Positions 43,491 through 52,170 of a stretch of DNA of 64,000 nt are shown in pieces. How positions within the stretch are numbered: the stretch's first letter is position 1; each line of letters starts with the position of its first letter. This stretch comes from MED-G78 sp964275345 (GTDB lineage: Bacteria > Pseudomonadota > Gammaproteobacteria > Magnimaribacterales > D2472). The stretch covers positions 434,001 to 498,000 of the forward strand of contig CAXYBK010000003.1 in the NCBI GenBank assembly GCA_964275345.1. The letters run 5' to 3'. The position numbers and the translations under genes are program-made. The notes beneath the pieces are model-generated. The model had not been told where the DNA came from and did not search any database. It saw only the letters and a program-made list of their open reading frames with translations.

Positions 43491-46312
43491 TTATCAAGAA
43501 TTTCTTTTAGGTACATACCTGTATAAGATTCTTTAACCTTTGATACATCTTCAGGAGTCCCCTCTGCAACGATTGCGCCTCCTTCACTTCCACCCTCTGG
43601 GCCAAGATCAATCACCCAATCTGCTGTCTTAATTACATCAAGATTATGCTCAATTACTGCAATTGTATTACCTTGCGACTTTAATCGCTCGAGAACTTTT
43701 AAAAGTAATTCTATATCTGCAAAATGAAGGCCAGTAGTAGGTTCATCTAACACAAAGAGTGTTTTACCTGTACTTCTTTTTGATAACTCTTTAGCAAGTT
43801 TAATTCTTTGAGCTTCACCTCCGGAGAGTGTTATAGCTGACTGCCCTAATGTTATGTAGCCCAAGCCTACATCAGATAATGTTGATAATTTTTTCTTAAT
43901 TGTTGGAATTGCATCAAAAAACTCTAAACCTTCCTCAACTGTCATATTTAAGACTTGGCTAATATTCTTATTTTTAAATTTGATATCTAAAGTTTGCTCA
44001 TTATATCTCTGACCATTGCAGACATCACAGAGCACATATACATCTGCAAGAAAATGCATCTCTACTTTAGTAACGCCATCTCCTTGGCAAGCTTCACACC
44101 TTCCACCTTTAACATTAAAACTAAATCTACCTGGTTTATATCCTCGTGATTTAGCTTCAACTGACTCAGAGAAAAGATCTCTAATATAAGAAAATAGTCC
44201 AGTATAGGTTGCTGGATTTGATCTAGGAGTTCTTCCTATGGGTGACTGGTCGATACTGATTACCTTATCTAAGTAGTCTAAACCTTCTATTTTTTCACAT
44301 TTAATTTCTTTTGTTAGCTTTGCTTTATTTAGCATAAAGGAAGTTATAGGGAGTAGTGTTTGATTGATTAAGGACGATTTTCCAGATCCTGATACGCCAG
44401 TTATGCATGTAAATAAACCAATAGGAATATCAACTGTTACATTCTTTAAATTATTTTCAGAAGCATTTATTATAGAGACAAATTCTTTACCTGGTTTAGT
44501 CCGTTTTTTTGGAATAGTTATACCTTTTTTGCCAGATAAGTATTGTCCCGTTATAGATTTTTTATTATTTAATATATCGTCTATAGTGCCAGATGCACAT
44601 ATCTCTCCTCCATGCTTTCCAGCACCAGGCCCAATATCAATTATATGATCTGCACTTCTTATAGCTTCTTCATCATGCTCAACAACAATAACTGTATTAC
44701 CAAGATTTTTAAGATGATTTAGCGTTTTTATCAGCTTAGAATTATCCCTTTGATGAAGGCCAATAGAGGGTTCATCAAGAACATAGGTAACCCCAACTAA
44801 TCCAGATCCTATTTGACTAGCAAGCCTTATTCTTTGCGCTTCACCGCCTGATAATGTTTCAGCGCTTCTTTCGAGAGTTAGATAATTTAATCCAACATCA
44901 GATAAAAAAGATAATCTCTGAACTATCTCTTTTAAAACTCTTTCTGCAATTTTTGCTTTCGATCCAGTCAACTTCATATTTTTCATGAATGCTAATGCAT
45001 CTGATATTCTTAGATTTGTTATTTCATAAATAGGGGTTTTATTGATAAAGACATTCCTTGATTCTTTATTTAATCTAGAGCCATTGCATTCATCACAGGA
45101 ACTCTTAGACATCAATTTAGCAAGATCATCTCTCATAAAATCTGAATCTGTTTCTTTAAATCTTCTTTCAGTATTAGGAATAATTCCTTCAAACCTATGT
45201 CTTCTAACTATTTTGCTTCCACTTCTAAATCTATGAGAAAAATCAATTTGTTCTTTAGATCCCCATAATAAAAGTTTTTTTAATTCTTCTGGATAGTCTC
45301 TCCAAGCAGTATCAAGACTAAATTTATAATGTTTAGCTAAGCATTTTAATTGATGATAATAAAATCTATTTCTTCTATTCCACTTTTTAATAGCACCATT
45401 ACTAATAGATACATCTTCATCAGGTATTAACATTTTTTCATTAAAGTACTGAATAACTCCAAGGCCATCGCATCTTCCACAGGCACCAAAAGGATTATTG
45501 AATGAAAACATTCTTGGCTCTAATTCCGCAATTGAATAGCCACACTGTGAACATGAAAAATTTGAAGAGTGAAGTTGATCAACTTTTGAAGAATCGATGG
45601 ATTCAATCTTTACTAGACCATTAGCAAGCCTTAATGCATTCTCAATTGATTCTGAGAGCCTAATTCTATTTTCATCTGATGGTTTTAAGGCAATCCTATC
45701 AACTACCGCTGATATATCATGCTTCTTATTCTTTTCAAGATCAGGAAATTCTTCCATTGGGTAAACAATTCCATCAACTTTCACCCTTACATAGCCTTCT
45801 TTTCTAAGTTCTTCATAAATTCCAAGATGCTCGCCTTTTTTACCTCTTATCAAAGGTGCAAGTATCATAATTTTAGTATTCTCTTCCAAACGATAAACTT
45901 CATCGCAGATTTCTGAAATAGTTTTTGCTTTTAATTCTTCATTGTGGTCTGGGCATTTTGGCGTTCCAATTCTTGCATAAAGTAATCTTAAGTAATCATA
46001 TATTTCAGTAACAGTTCCAACTGTAGATCTTGGATTATGCGATGTTGCTTTTTGCTCAATAGATATAGCAGGGGATAAACCTTCAATTTGATCAACGTCA
46101 GGTTTTTCCATCAAGGATAAAAATTGCCTTGCATAAGTTGAAAGAGATTCTACATATCTTCTTTGCCCCTCTGCATAAAGAGTATCAAAAGCTAAAGAAG
46201 ACTTACCAGAACCTGAGAGCCCAGTAATAACAATAATTTTATTTCTAGGAATCTCAAGACTTATGTTCTTAAGATTATGTGTTCTTGCGCCTTTAATATA
46301 AATACTTTCCAT
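43487..46312 (-). CDS. uvrA: excinuclease ABC subunit A
   Basis: Damage-sensing ATPase of nucleotide excision repair. It has 941 aa (940 in E. coli). Two ABC modules are visible: Walker A GLSGSGKSS at 31-39 and a second near 640; signature LSGGEAQRIRLASQ with VLDEPSIGLHQRD, and LSGGEAQRIKLAKE with VLDEPTTGLH. Two zinc modules carry CSQC...CGRC and CEAC...CDVC pairs. It diverges from ssb, the common gammaproteobacterial order. I see no LexA box (CTGT-N8-ACAG) between them. Confidence 0.98.
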   Translation of the reverse strand: MESIYIKGARTHNLKNISLEIPRNKIIVITGLSGSGKSSLAFDTLYAEGQRRYVESLSTYARQFLSLMEKPDVDQIEGLSPAISIEQKATSHNPRSTVGTVTEIYDYLRLLYARIGTPKCPDHNEELKAKTISEICDEVYRLEENTKIMILAPLIRGKKGEHLGIYEELRKEGYVRVKVDGIVYPMEEFPDLEKNKKHDISAVVDRIALKPSDENRIRLSESIENALRLANGLVKIESIDSSKVDQLHSSNFSCSQCGYSIAELEPRMFSFNNPFGACGRCDGLGVIQYFNEKMLIPDEDVSISNGAIKKWNRRNRFYYHQLKCLAKHYKFSLDTAWRDYPEELKKLLLWGSKEQIDFSHRFRSGSKIVRRHRFEGIIPNTERRFKETDSDFMRDDLAKLMSKSSCDECNGSRLNKESRNVFINKTPIYEITNLRISDALAFMKNMKLTGSKAKIAERVLKEIVQRLSFLSDVGLNYLTLERSAETLSGGEAQRIRLASQIGSGLVGVTYVLDEPSIGLHQRDNSKLIKTLNHLKNLGNTVIVVEHDEEAIRSADHIIDIGPGAGKHGGEICASGTIDDILNNKKSITGQYLSGKKGITIPKKRTKPGKEFVSIINASENNLKNVTVDIPIGLFTCITGVSGSGKSSLINQTLLPITSFMLNKAKLTKEIKCEKIEGLDYLDKVISIDQSPIGRTPRSNPATYTGLFSYIRDLFSESVEAKSRGYKPGRFSFNVKGGRCEACQGDGVTKVEMHFLADVYVLCDVCNGQRYNEQTLDIKFKNKNISQVLNMTVEEGLEFFDAIPTIKKKLSTLSDVGLGYITLGQSAITLSGGEAQRIKLAKELSKRSTGKTLFVLDEPTTGLHFADIELLLKVLERLKSQGNTIAVIEHNLDVIKTADWVIDLGPEGGSEGGAIVAEGTPEDVSKVKESYTGMYLKEILDN

Positions 46313-46344
46313 AAGTAATAAAATACCGGTGATGATTAAATAAA

Positions 46345-46374
46345 TTTAGGTTAAACTTTACTGATTATTATAAG
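46345..46374 (+). promoter_or_regulatory. possible promoter for ssb
   Basis: TTTAGG and TTATAA (or TATAAG one base on) are separated by 17-18 bp in the 70-bp uvrA-ssb gap; GAGG before the ssb ATG overlaps its downstream edge. Modest match only. Confidence 0.35.
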
Positions 46375-46382
46375 AGGTAATT

Positions 46383-46820
46383 ATGAGCAATGGCGTAAAT
46401 AAAGTGATATTGATAGGTAATCTTGGTCAAAAACCTGAAATGCGATACACAGCAACTAATTCAGCTGTAGCGAATCTTTCAATAGCTACAACAGAATCAT
46501 GGAAAGACAGAGAATCTGGTGAAATGAGAGATAAAACAGAGTGGCATAAAGTTGTTTTTTTTGGCAAGCCAGCTGAAACAATTGAAAAATATCTAGATAA
46601 AGGTTCTAAAATTTATGTAGAGGGAAAACTTCAAACAAGAAAATGGCAGGATAAAGATGGTAATGACAGATGGACAACTGAAATTGTTGGTAATCAGTTT
46701 AATTTCTTAGATTCTCGTCCAAGCCAAGGTGACTCTTCAATGGATCAATCCAACTCTAACTCTAGCTCATTATCACAAAGTGATAGCACTGGAATTTCAG
46801 AAGAAGATATACCTTTTTAA
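46383..46820 (+). CDS. ssb: single-stranded DNA-binding protein
   Basis: Coats single-stranded DNA in replication and repair. The 145-aa protein has an OB fold (about 1-110; NKVILIGNLGQKPEMRYT at the start and TEWHKVVFFGKPAE in the middle), a Ser/Gln/Asn-rich linker (112-137), and the acidic partner-binding tip EEDIPF. It is shorter than E. coli SSB (178 aa) in the linker. AGAGG lies 7 nt before the ATG. The neighbouring uvrA is divergent. Confidence 0.97.
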   Translation: MSNGVNKVILIGNLGQKPEMRYTATNSAVANLSIATTESWKDRESGEMRDKTEWHKVVFFGKPAETIEKYLDKGSKIYVEGKLQTRKWQDKDGNDRWTTEIVGNQFNFLDSRPSQGDSSMDQSNSNSSSLSQSDSTGISEEDIPF

Positions 46821-46832
46821 AAAACTATCGTA

Positions 46833-47705
46833 GTGGAAAACTATAAGACAATTCATTTCAAAGAAGAGGATTCTATTGGTTTTATAACCCTAAATCGTCC
46901 TAAAAAATTAAATGCTTTCAATTTTAGAATGATGTCCGAAATGCTTAGTGTTTTTGATCATATAGATACTGAAGATTCAATTAAGGCTGTAATTATTACA
47001 GGAGAGGGCAGGGCTTTTTGTGCTGGTGCAGATTTATCTGCAGGTGCAGAAACTTTTAATTCAGAGTTTGATACTTCTGCTGAATATGAAGCAGAATTTA
47101 GAAGAGACTCTGGAGGAATACTTACATTAAGAATGTACAACTGCTTAAAACCTATCCTGATTGCATGCAATGGCGATGCGGTAGGTATTGGTGCATCACT
47201 TCAGCTAGCCGCTGATATAAGAGTTGCTTCATCTTCGAGTAGATTTGGGTTTGTTTTTGCAAAAAGAGGCATTGTTCCGGATGCATGCTCGAGTTGGTTT
47301 TTACCTAGAATTGTAGGAATATCAAAAGCATTAGAACTATGTTTTTCCGGAGAGCTTTTTAGTGCTAAAGATGCTTTAAAATTTGGACTTGTTAACTATT
47401 TATTTGAGCCATCAGAATTACTAAATGAAACTAAGAAGATTGCCAAGAAACTCATTTCTAATACCGCACCAGTCTCTGTTGCATTAACCAGACATATGAT
47501 TTGGGATATGTCTTCAGCACCTAGCCCAGAAGATGCACACATTATAGACAGTAAGGCTATTGATTCTAGAGGAGCATCTGAGGATGCAGCAGAAGGGGTA
47601 ATGTCTTTTCTGGAGAAACGTGAAGCAGAGTATGTCAATAAAATCTCTAGTGACATGCCATCTTTTTTTCCATGGAGAAGAAGTAAATTCGATAAATTAA
47701 AGTAA
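46833..47705 (+). CDS. crotonase-superfamily protein (enoyl-CoA hydratase/isomerase-like)
   Basis: A 290-aa CoA-thioester enzyme of the crotonase fold. Present are the substrate/oxyanion segment VIITGEGRAFCAGADLS (about 50-66) and the second oxyanion region NGDAVGIGASLQLAADIRVA. The two glutamates of true hydratases are replaced: Ser in GIGASLQLA and Phe in RFGFVFAK. An Asp occupies the place (RGIVPDACSS) where isomerases of the ECI2 type have Glu. The product may therefore be an isomerase, hydrolase or divergent hydratase. GTG start, 12 nt after ssb; the Old Yellow Enzyme gene follows 14 nt later, suggesting a shared pathway. Confidence 0.8.
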   Translation: MENYKTIHFKEEDSIGFITLNRPKKLNAFNFRMMSEMLSVFDHIDTEDSIKAVIITGEGRAFCAGADLSAGAETFNSEFDTSAEYEAEFRRDSGGILTLRMYNCLKPILIACNGDAVGIGASLQLAADIRVASSSSRFGFVFAKRGIVPDACSSWFLPRIVGISKALELCFSGELFSAKDALKFGLVNYLFEPSELLNETKKIAKKLISNTAPVSVALTRHMIWDMSSAPSPEDAHIIDSKAIDSRGASEDAAEGVMSFLEKREAEYVNKISSDMPSFFPWRRSKFDKLK

Positions 47706-47719
47706 TTTATATTAAAAAA

Positions 47720-48799
47720 ATGCTCTTTGATTCCTACACATTAAAAAATACTTTATTGAGAAATAGAGTTGTTATGGCACCTATGACGCGCAGTCAGTCC
47801 CCAGGTGGCATTCCTACCGATGAGGTTGTTAGTTACTACGAAAGGCGATCTAAAGCCGAGGTAGGGCTTATCATTACCGAAGGGGTAGAAGTTAGTCATA
47901 AAGCCTCAAGTGCATATCCCAACGTTCCTAGGCTAGATACTTCTGCTGCTAGAGATGGGTGGAAAAAAGTTGTTGAGGGAATTAAAAATCATAATGGAGC
48001 TGTTATAGCTCAGTTATGGCATTGTGGCGGCTTTAGAAAAGCTGGAATGGGTCCCGATCCTGAAGTTCCTGGGTATACAGCATCTGGTCTTGTTAGACCT
48101 GGTAAAAGAGTTGCTCATGCAATGACTTCACAAGATATCAATGAAACTATTGAAGCATTTGCGTCTGATGCAAAATATTGTGAAGAAATAGGCTTTGACG
48201 GAATTGAAATTCATGGTGCCCACGGTTATTTAATTGATAATTTTTTTTGGGGTGGCACCAATGAGAGAGAAGATTTATATGGTGGTTCAATTAACAGTCG
48301 CTCTCAACTAGCAACTGATATTGTAAAAGCCATCAGATCAAATGTTAGTGATAACTTTATCGTTGGTTTGAGATTCTCACAATGGAAACAACAAGACTAT
48401 GAGGCTAAATTAGCTTCATCTCCTGAAAATCTTAAAAAGGTTATTGGCCCTCCAGCTGAAGCTGGTTTAGATTATCTTCATTCAAGCATGAGAAGGTTTT
48501 GGGAGAGTGAATTTGAAGGTTCAAAAGAAAATCTTGCCTATTGGACAAAGAAACTTACAGGACTTCCAACAATTAGTGTAGGCAGCGTCGGTCTTGATTC
48601 AGATTTTATAGATATGAGTGCTCCAGCATCACCAACAAATATAGATATGGCTATAAGAGATATATCAAATAAAAAATATGACATGGTAGCAGTAGGCAGA
48701 GCTCTTTTGGCCGACCATGAATGGGTTATTAAGATGCAGGAAGGAAGAGTTAAAGATGTTATTCCATATACTCAGGAAGCATTATATAAGCTTTATTAA
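47720..48799 (+). CDS. Old Yellow Enzyme-family FMN alkene reductase
   Basis: Flavin enzyme reducing activated C=C bonds with NAD(P)H, 359 aa, a TIM barrel. Motifs: MAPMTRSQSPGG near the start (FMN site), IAQLWHCGG, and the active-site IHGAHGYLIDNFFWGG with the histidine pair that binds the substrate carbonyl; then EREDLYGGSINSRSQL and ISVGSVGL (phosphate binding). No 4Fe-4S cluster region, so it is not the 2,4-dienoyl-CoA reductase type. The substrate is unknown. Its TAA abuts the fabB stop on the opposite strand with no gap. Confidence 0.88.
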   Translation: MLFDSYTLKNTLLRNRVVMAPMTRSQSPGGIPTDEVVSYYERRSKAEVGLIITEGVEVSHKASSAYPNVPRLDTSAARDGWKKVVEGIKNHNGAVIAQLWHCGGFRKAGMGPDPEVPGYTASGLVRPGKRVAHAMTSQDINETIEAFASDAKYCEEIGFDGIEIHGAHGYLIDNFFWGGTNEREDLYGGSINSRSQLATDIVKAIRSNVSDNFIVGLRFSQWKQQDYEAKLASSPENLKKVIGPPAEAGLDYLHSSMRRFWESEFEGSKENLAYWTKKLTGLPTISVGSVGLDSDFIDMSAPASPTNIDMAIRDISNKKYDMVAVGRALLADHEWVIKMQEGRVKDVIPYTQEALYKLY

Positions 48800-50008
48800 T
48801 CAATATTTACTAAATATTAAACTGGCATTAGTGCCGCCAAACCCGAAAGAATTACTCATTACTGAAAGGAGCTCTTTTTTAATAGTTTCTTGATTGATAT
48901 GCAATCCACTTGCTTCATCAACAATATTATCAATATTGATAGAAGGAGCTATAAAATTATCTTGCATCATCATTATTGAATAAATTGCTTCTTGAGCCCC
49001 AGTTGCTCCCAAGGAATGACCTGTCATTGATTTTGTAGAACTTATTATTGGAGCGTCAGCACCAAACACACTTTTAATAGCATTTAATTCTGCTATATCA
49101 CCAACTGGGGTACTTGTGCCATGAGTATTAATATAATCTACATTTTTTCCAACCATCTTTAATGCTTCTTGCATACATCTCACTGCCCCTTCACCAGAAG
49201 GAGCCACCATGTCATATCCATCTGAATTTGCAAAATAACCTGTTAATTCTGCCAGGATGCTAGCATTCCTATTTTTTGCATGTTCTTCACTCTCAAGGAT
49301 AACAATTCCTGCACCACCGGAAATCACAAAACCATCTCTTTCTTTATCAAATGGCCTTGAGGCAGTTTCTGGCAAATTATTTTTTGATGAAGAAAGAGCG
49401 CCCATAGAATCAAACATGGATGATGATGTCCAGTGCTCATCCTCTGCACCACCCGCAATAACAATATCTTGTTTTCCGCTTTGAATAAGTTCAGCTGCAT
49501 GCCCTATACAATGCGCACTTGTTGAGCAAGCTGAAGATATAGAATAATTAACCCCTTTAATTTTTAAAGCTGTTCCTAATATTGCTGATACAGTGCTACC
49601 CATAGTTTTAGTAACAGCATAAGGACCAATCCTTTTAGGACTTTTTTCTCGAGCAATATCAGAAGCAATAATCTGACTCTGAGATGATGCTCCGCCAGAT
49701 CCAGCAACGATTCCTGTTTTTGGAGAATCTAAATCATCCTCATTTAAACCCGACATTGATATAGCTTCAAGAGCTGCTAGATATCCATAAGCTGCTGCAC
49801 TACTCATAAATCTTAATAACTTTCTATCAATTAACTTTTCGAGCTCTAAGTTGATTGATCCTGATACATGACTGCGAAATCCCATATCTGCATATGTTGC
49901 ATTAGCAGAAATGCCAGACTTTCCTTGCTGTAAAGATTGAATAACTTCAGCTTTAGAATTACCTATACATGAGATAATTCCATAACCAGTAACAACTACT
50001 TTCTTCAT
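48800..50008 (-). CDS. fabB: beta-ketoacyl-ACP synthase I
   Basis: Elongates unsaturated acyl-ACP intermediates in type II fatty acid synthesis. It has 402 aa (406 in E. coli). The catalytic triad is clear: C161 (SSACSTSAHC), H295 (NTHGTSTPVGD) and H330 with K325 (TKSMTGHSLGATG). It begins directly after the fabA stop. The fabA-fabB pair defines the anaerobic route to unsaturated fatty acids found in alpha- and gammaproteobacteria, so FabB is favoured over FabF. Confidence 0.96.
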   Translation of the reverse strand: MKKVVVTGYGIISCIGNSKAEVIQSLQQGKSGISANATYADMGFRSHVSGSINLELEKLIDRKLLRFMSSAAAYGYLAALEAISMSGLNEDDLDSPKTGIVAGSGGASSQSQIIASDIAREKSPKRIGPYAVTKTMGSTVSAILGTALKIKGVNYSISSACSTSAHCIGHAAELIQSGKQDIVIAGGAEDEHWTSSSMFDSMGALSSSKNNLPETASRPFDKERDGFVISGGAGIVILESEEHAKNRNASILAELTGYFANSDGYDMVAPSGEGAVRCMQEALKMVGKNVDYINTHGTSTPVGDIAELNAIKSVFGADAPIISSTKSMTGHSLGATGAQEAIYSIMMMQDNFIAPSINIDNIVDEASGLHINQETIKKELLSVMSNSFGFGGTNASLIFSKY

Positions 50009-50527
50009 TTAAAAATTAGTTGTGTCTTTAAAAAGACCAACTTTTAGATTTTCCGCGGAATAGACATGCCTGTCATCAACAAACATTTTTCCATTTGCCA
50101 GACCAAGAACAGCACCTCTATTTACTACTCTTTTCATATCTAGTTCGTATCTAACTGATTTTGAACTTGGTAGAACTTGACCAAAGAATTTAACTTTTTC
50201 AGCGCCTAACGCTCTTCCTACTCCTGGTAAACCGCTCCACAGTAAGTAAAATCCTAATAATTGCCACATAGCATCAAGCCCTAAACAGCCCGGCATTACT
50301 GGATCTCCTTTAAAATGCACATCAAAAAACCATAAATCGGGATTTATATTAAGATGAGCAACAATTAAACCTTTACCAAATTCTCCACTTGAATCATCAA
50401 TGAGAGAAATATTATCAAACATTAGCATTTCTCTTGATGGCAATTTACCATCCTCAGGACCAAATAAATTGCCTTCTGAGCACAGAATCAGTTCTTCTTT
50501 AGAATACTTGTTTTGAGGTTTAAACAT
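50009..50527 (-). CDS. fabA: 3-hydroxydecanoyl-ACP dehydratase/isomerase
   Basis: Introduces the cis double bond by dehydrating and isomerising 10-carbon acyl-ACP. Its 172 aa equal E. coli FabA. The catalytic His and Asp are H71 (FFDVHFKGDPVMPG) and D85 (CLGLDAMWQL), with the spacing of E. coli H70/D84. The ATG shares a base with the ispB stop and fabB follows without a gap, so ispB-fabA-fabB is probably one transcript. Confidence 0.97.
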   Translation of the reverse strand: MFKPQNKYSKEELILCSEGNLFGPEDGKLPSREMLMFDNISLIDDSSGEFGKGLIVAHLNINPDLWFFDVHFKGDPVMPGCLGLDAMWQLLGFYLLWSGLPGVGRALGAEKVKFFGQVLPSSKSVRYELDMKRVVNRGAVLGLANGKMFVDDRHVYSAENLKVGLFKDTTNF

Positions 50528-51489
50528 TATTTTGTTCTCTCATATGAAAACTTACTTAAGTTTAACATCTCTTCTCTTACTTGTTTATTTTCTATTTTAT
50601 TTGCCAATTTCACTGATTTTTCTATGTAACTTATTAAAAGCTCTTCTGTTTTTTGATTTCCACCAAGAGCTTCTATTTTTTTTAGGATTTTAGAGACATC
50701 ATATTTAGTTTGAACACCCAAAAAACTTTGTAAAAATTTCTTTTCACTTGAATTGCCAGCCTCCATTGCGAAGTAAAGAGGATATGTTATTTTTCCCTCT
50801 CTTAAATCTTGTAAAGTTGGTTTACCTAAATGTTGTGAACTTTGGGAATAATCTAACATGTCGTCTTTAATTTGAAATGCTATTCCTAAATTTTTAGCAA
50901 AATTACTTACATTAGTAATATATTTTTTATCATCCTCATTAACTAAAATAGCTCCACACTTAGCAGAAGCCTCAAAAAGTCTCCCAGTTTTAAAATAACT
51001 TACTTGTAAGAGTTCATCTAATGATACTTCTTTCTTGCCAACTAAATCTAACTGTATCAGCTCGCCTTTTGAAATATCATTTGTTGCCTTGGATAGTTCA
51101 CTGAGTATTTTAATATTTGATAAATTAACCATAAGCATGAATGCTTTAGAATAAATAAAGTCCCCCATTAGAACCCCATGAGAATTAGTCCAAAAATTAT
51201 TGATTGTTTTAGCTCCTCTTCGAAGGGGGGACTCATCGACCACATCGTCATGAACAAGAGTTGCAGTATGCAAGAGCTCAATTATTGCTGCTATTTGAAC
51301 TCTTTTCGAGGCTTTTCTTTTATTTGGAGATGAAGCAATCAAACTTAAAAGAGGCCTAAGCTGTTTCCCATTTTTCTTAAAAATATAATCATATAATTCC
51401 TGTATAACAGTTTCATTAATAATCTCACTCTTAATAAGTTTATTAACCAGATTCAGTTCTTTTTTATACAAGTTATTAATTACTTTCAT
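50527..51489 (-). CDS. ispB: trans-polyprenyl diphosphate synthase (octaprenyl type)
   Basis: Makes the isoprenoid side chain of quinones. I start it at ATG 51489 (320 aa), because AGGAG lies 5 nt upstream; an in-phase TTG at 51510 would place that site inside the gene. Both aspartate-rich motifs are present: DDVVD (81-85) and DDMLD (209-213), with GKQLRPLL near 41-48. E. coli IspB has 323 aa. Position, divergent from rplU-rpmA, matches E. coli ispB; chain length cannot be read with certainty. Confidence 0.93.
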   Translation of the reverse strand: MKVINNLYKKELNLVNKLIKSEIINETVIQELYDYIFKKNGKQLRPLLSLIASSPNKRKASKRVQIAAIIELLHTATLVHDDVVDESPLRRGAKTINNFWTNSHGVLMGDFIYSKAFMLMVNLSNIKILSELSKATNDISKGELIQLDLVGKKEVSLDELLQVSYFKTGRLFEASAKCGAILVNEDDKKYITNVSNFAKNLGIAFQIKDDMLDYSQSSQHLGKPTLQDLREGKITYPLYFAMEAGNSSEKKFLQSFLGVQTKYDVSKILKKIEALGGNQKTEELLISYIEKSVKLANKIENKQVREEMLNLSKFSYERTK

Positions 51490-51525
51490 CAGTGCTCCTA
51501 ATTGCATCAAAATTATACATAACTA

Positions 51526-51554
51526 TTGATAAATTCCTCATTAAAGCGTATATT
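51526..51554 (+). promoter_or_regulatory. sigma-70 promoter for rplU-rpmA-obgE
   Basis: TTGATA and TATATT are separated by 17 bp, followed by TTGCCACC. The GCCAC after the -10 recalls the tRNA-Thr-tuf and rpsJ promoters. The expected start is near 51561, leaving a leader of about 17 nt containing AGGAA before the rplU ATG. Confidence 0.8.
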
Positions 51555-51577
51555 TTGCCACCTTTAGGAATATAAAC

Positions 51578-51898
51578 ATGTATGCAGTAATAGAATCAGG
51601 TGGTAAACAACATAAAATCGAGGAAGGTGAGTATCTTTCTGTAGATTTATTGGGCGATGAGCCTGGAAAAAAAGTTACCTTTGATAACGTCTTACTCTAT
51701 GTTGATGATAAAAATGTTGAGATTGGTCAACCATATTTGTCTAATGTTAAAGTTACAGCCGAAATTAAAGATATCGTCAAAGCAGATAAAATTTCTATTT
51801 TAAGATTTAGAAGAAGAAAGCACAGCATGACAAAGGTTGGTCATAGAGCTAGATATTCTCAAGTAGAAATTAAATCAATTAAGTTAGAGAGTAAATAA
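51578..51898 (+). CDS. rplU: 50S ribosomal protein L21
   Basis: 23S-binding protein, 106 aa (103 in E. coli). It starts MYAVIESGGKQHKIEEGEYL and contains the RRKHSMTKVGHRARYSQVEI segment near the C-terminus. It is the first gene of rplU-rpmA-obgE, behind a good promoter, and the stop overlaps the rpmA ATG by one base. Confidence 0.98.
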   Translation: MYAVIESGGKQHKIEEGEYLSVDLLGDEPGKKVTFDNVLLYVDDKNVEIGQPYLSNVKVTAEIKDIVKADKISILRFRRRKHSMTKVGHRARYSQVEIKSIKLESK

Positions 51899-52155
51899 TG
51901 GCACATAAGAAAGCAGGTGGCTCAAGTAAGAACGGAAGAGATTCCAACGCCAAGAGACTTGGCGTTAAAAGATACGGTGGTCAGCTAGTAAAAGCTGGAG
52001 AGATTCTTATTCGTCAGAGAGGAACCAATACTCATCCTGGAATTAATGTAGGCATTGGTAAAGACGATACTTTGTTTGCTAAAGCAGCAGGTATTGTTCA
52101 ATTTACTTATAAAGGTCCTAAAAGCAGAAAGACTGCTAACGTTATTACTCAATAA
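51898..52155 (+). CDS. rpmA: 50S ribosomal protein L27
   Basis: Its N-terminal tail reaches the peptidyl-transferase centre. Its 85 aa equal E. coli L27: MAHKKAGGSSKNGRDSNAKR, RLGVKRYGGQ and the NTHPGINVGIGKDDTLFA segment. The N-terminus is the direct, uncleaved type (no Firmicute-like prepeptide). It is 15 nt before obgE. Confidence 0.98.
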   Translation: MAHKKAGGSSKNGRDSNAKRLGVKRYGGQLVKAGEILIRQRGTNTHPGINVGIGKDDTLFAKAAGIVQFTYKGPKSRKTANVITQ

Positions 52156-52170
52156 CAGTTTCTTTTTATC

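Noticed and set aside
46313..46382. LexA/SOS box between uvrA and ssb
   Set aside because: No CTGT-N8-ACAG or close variant is present, although E. coli has one here.
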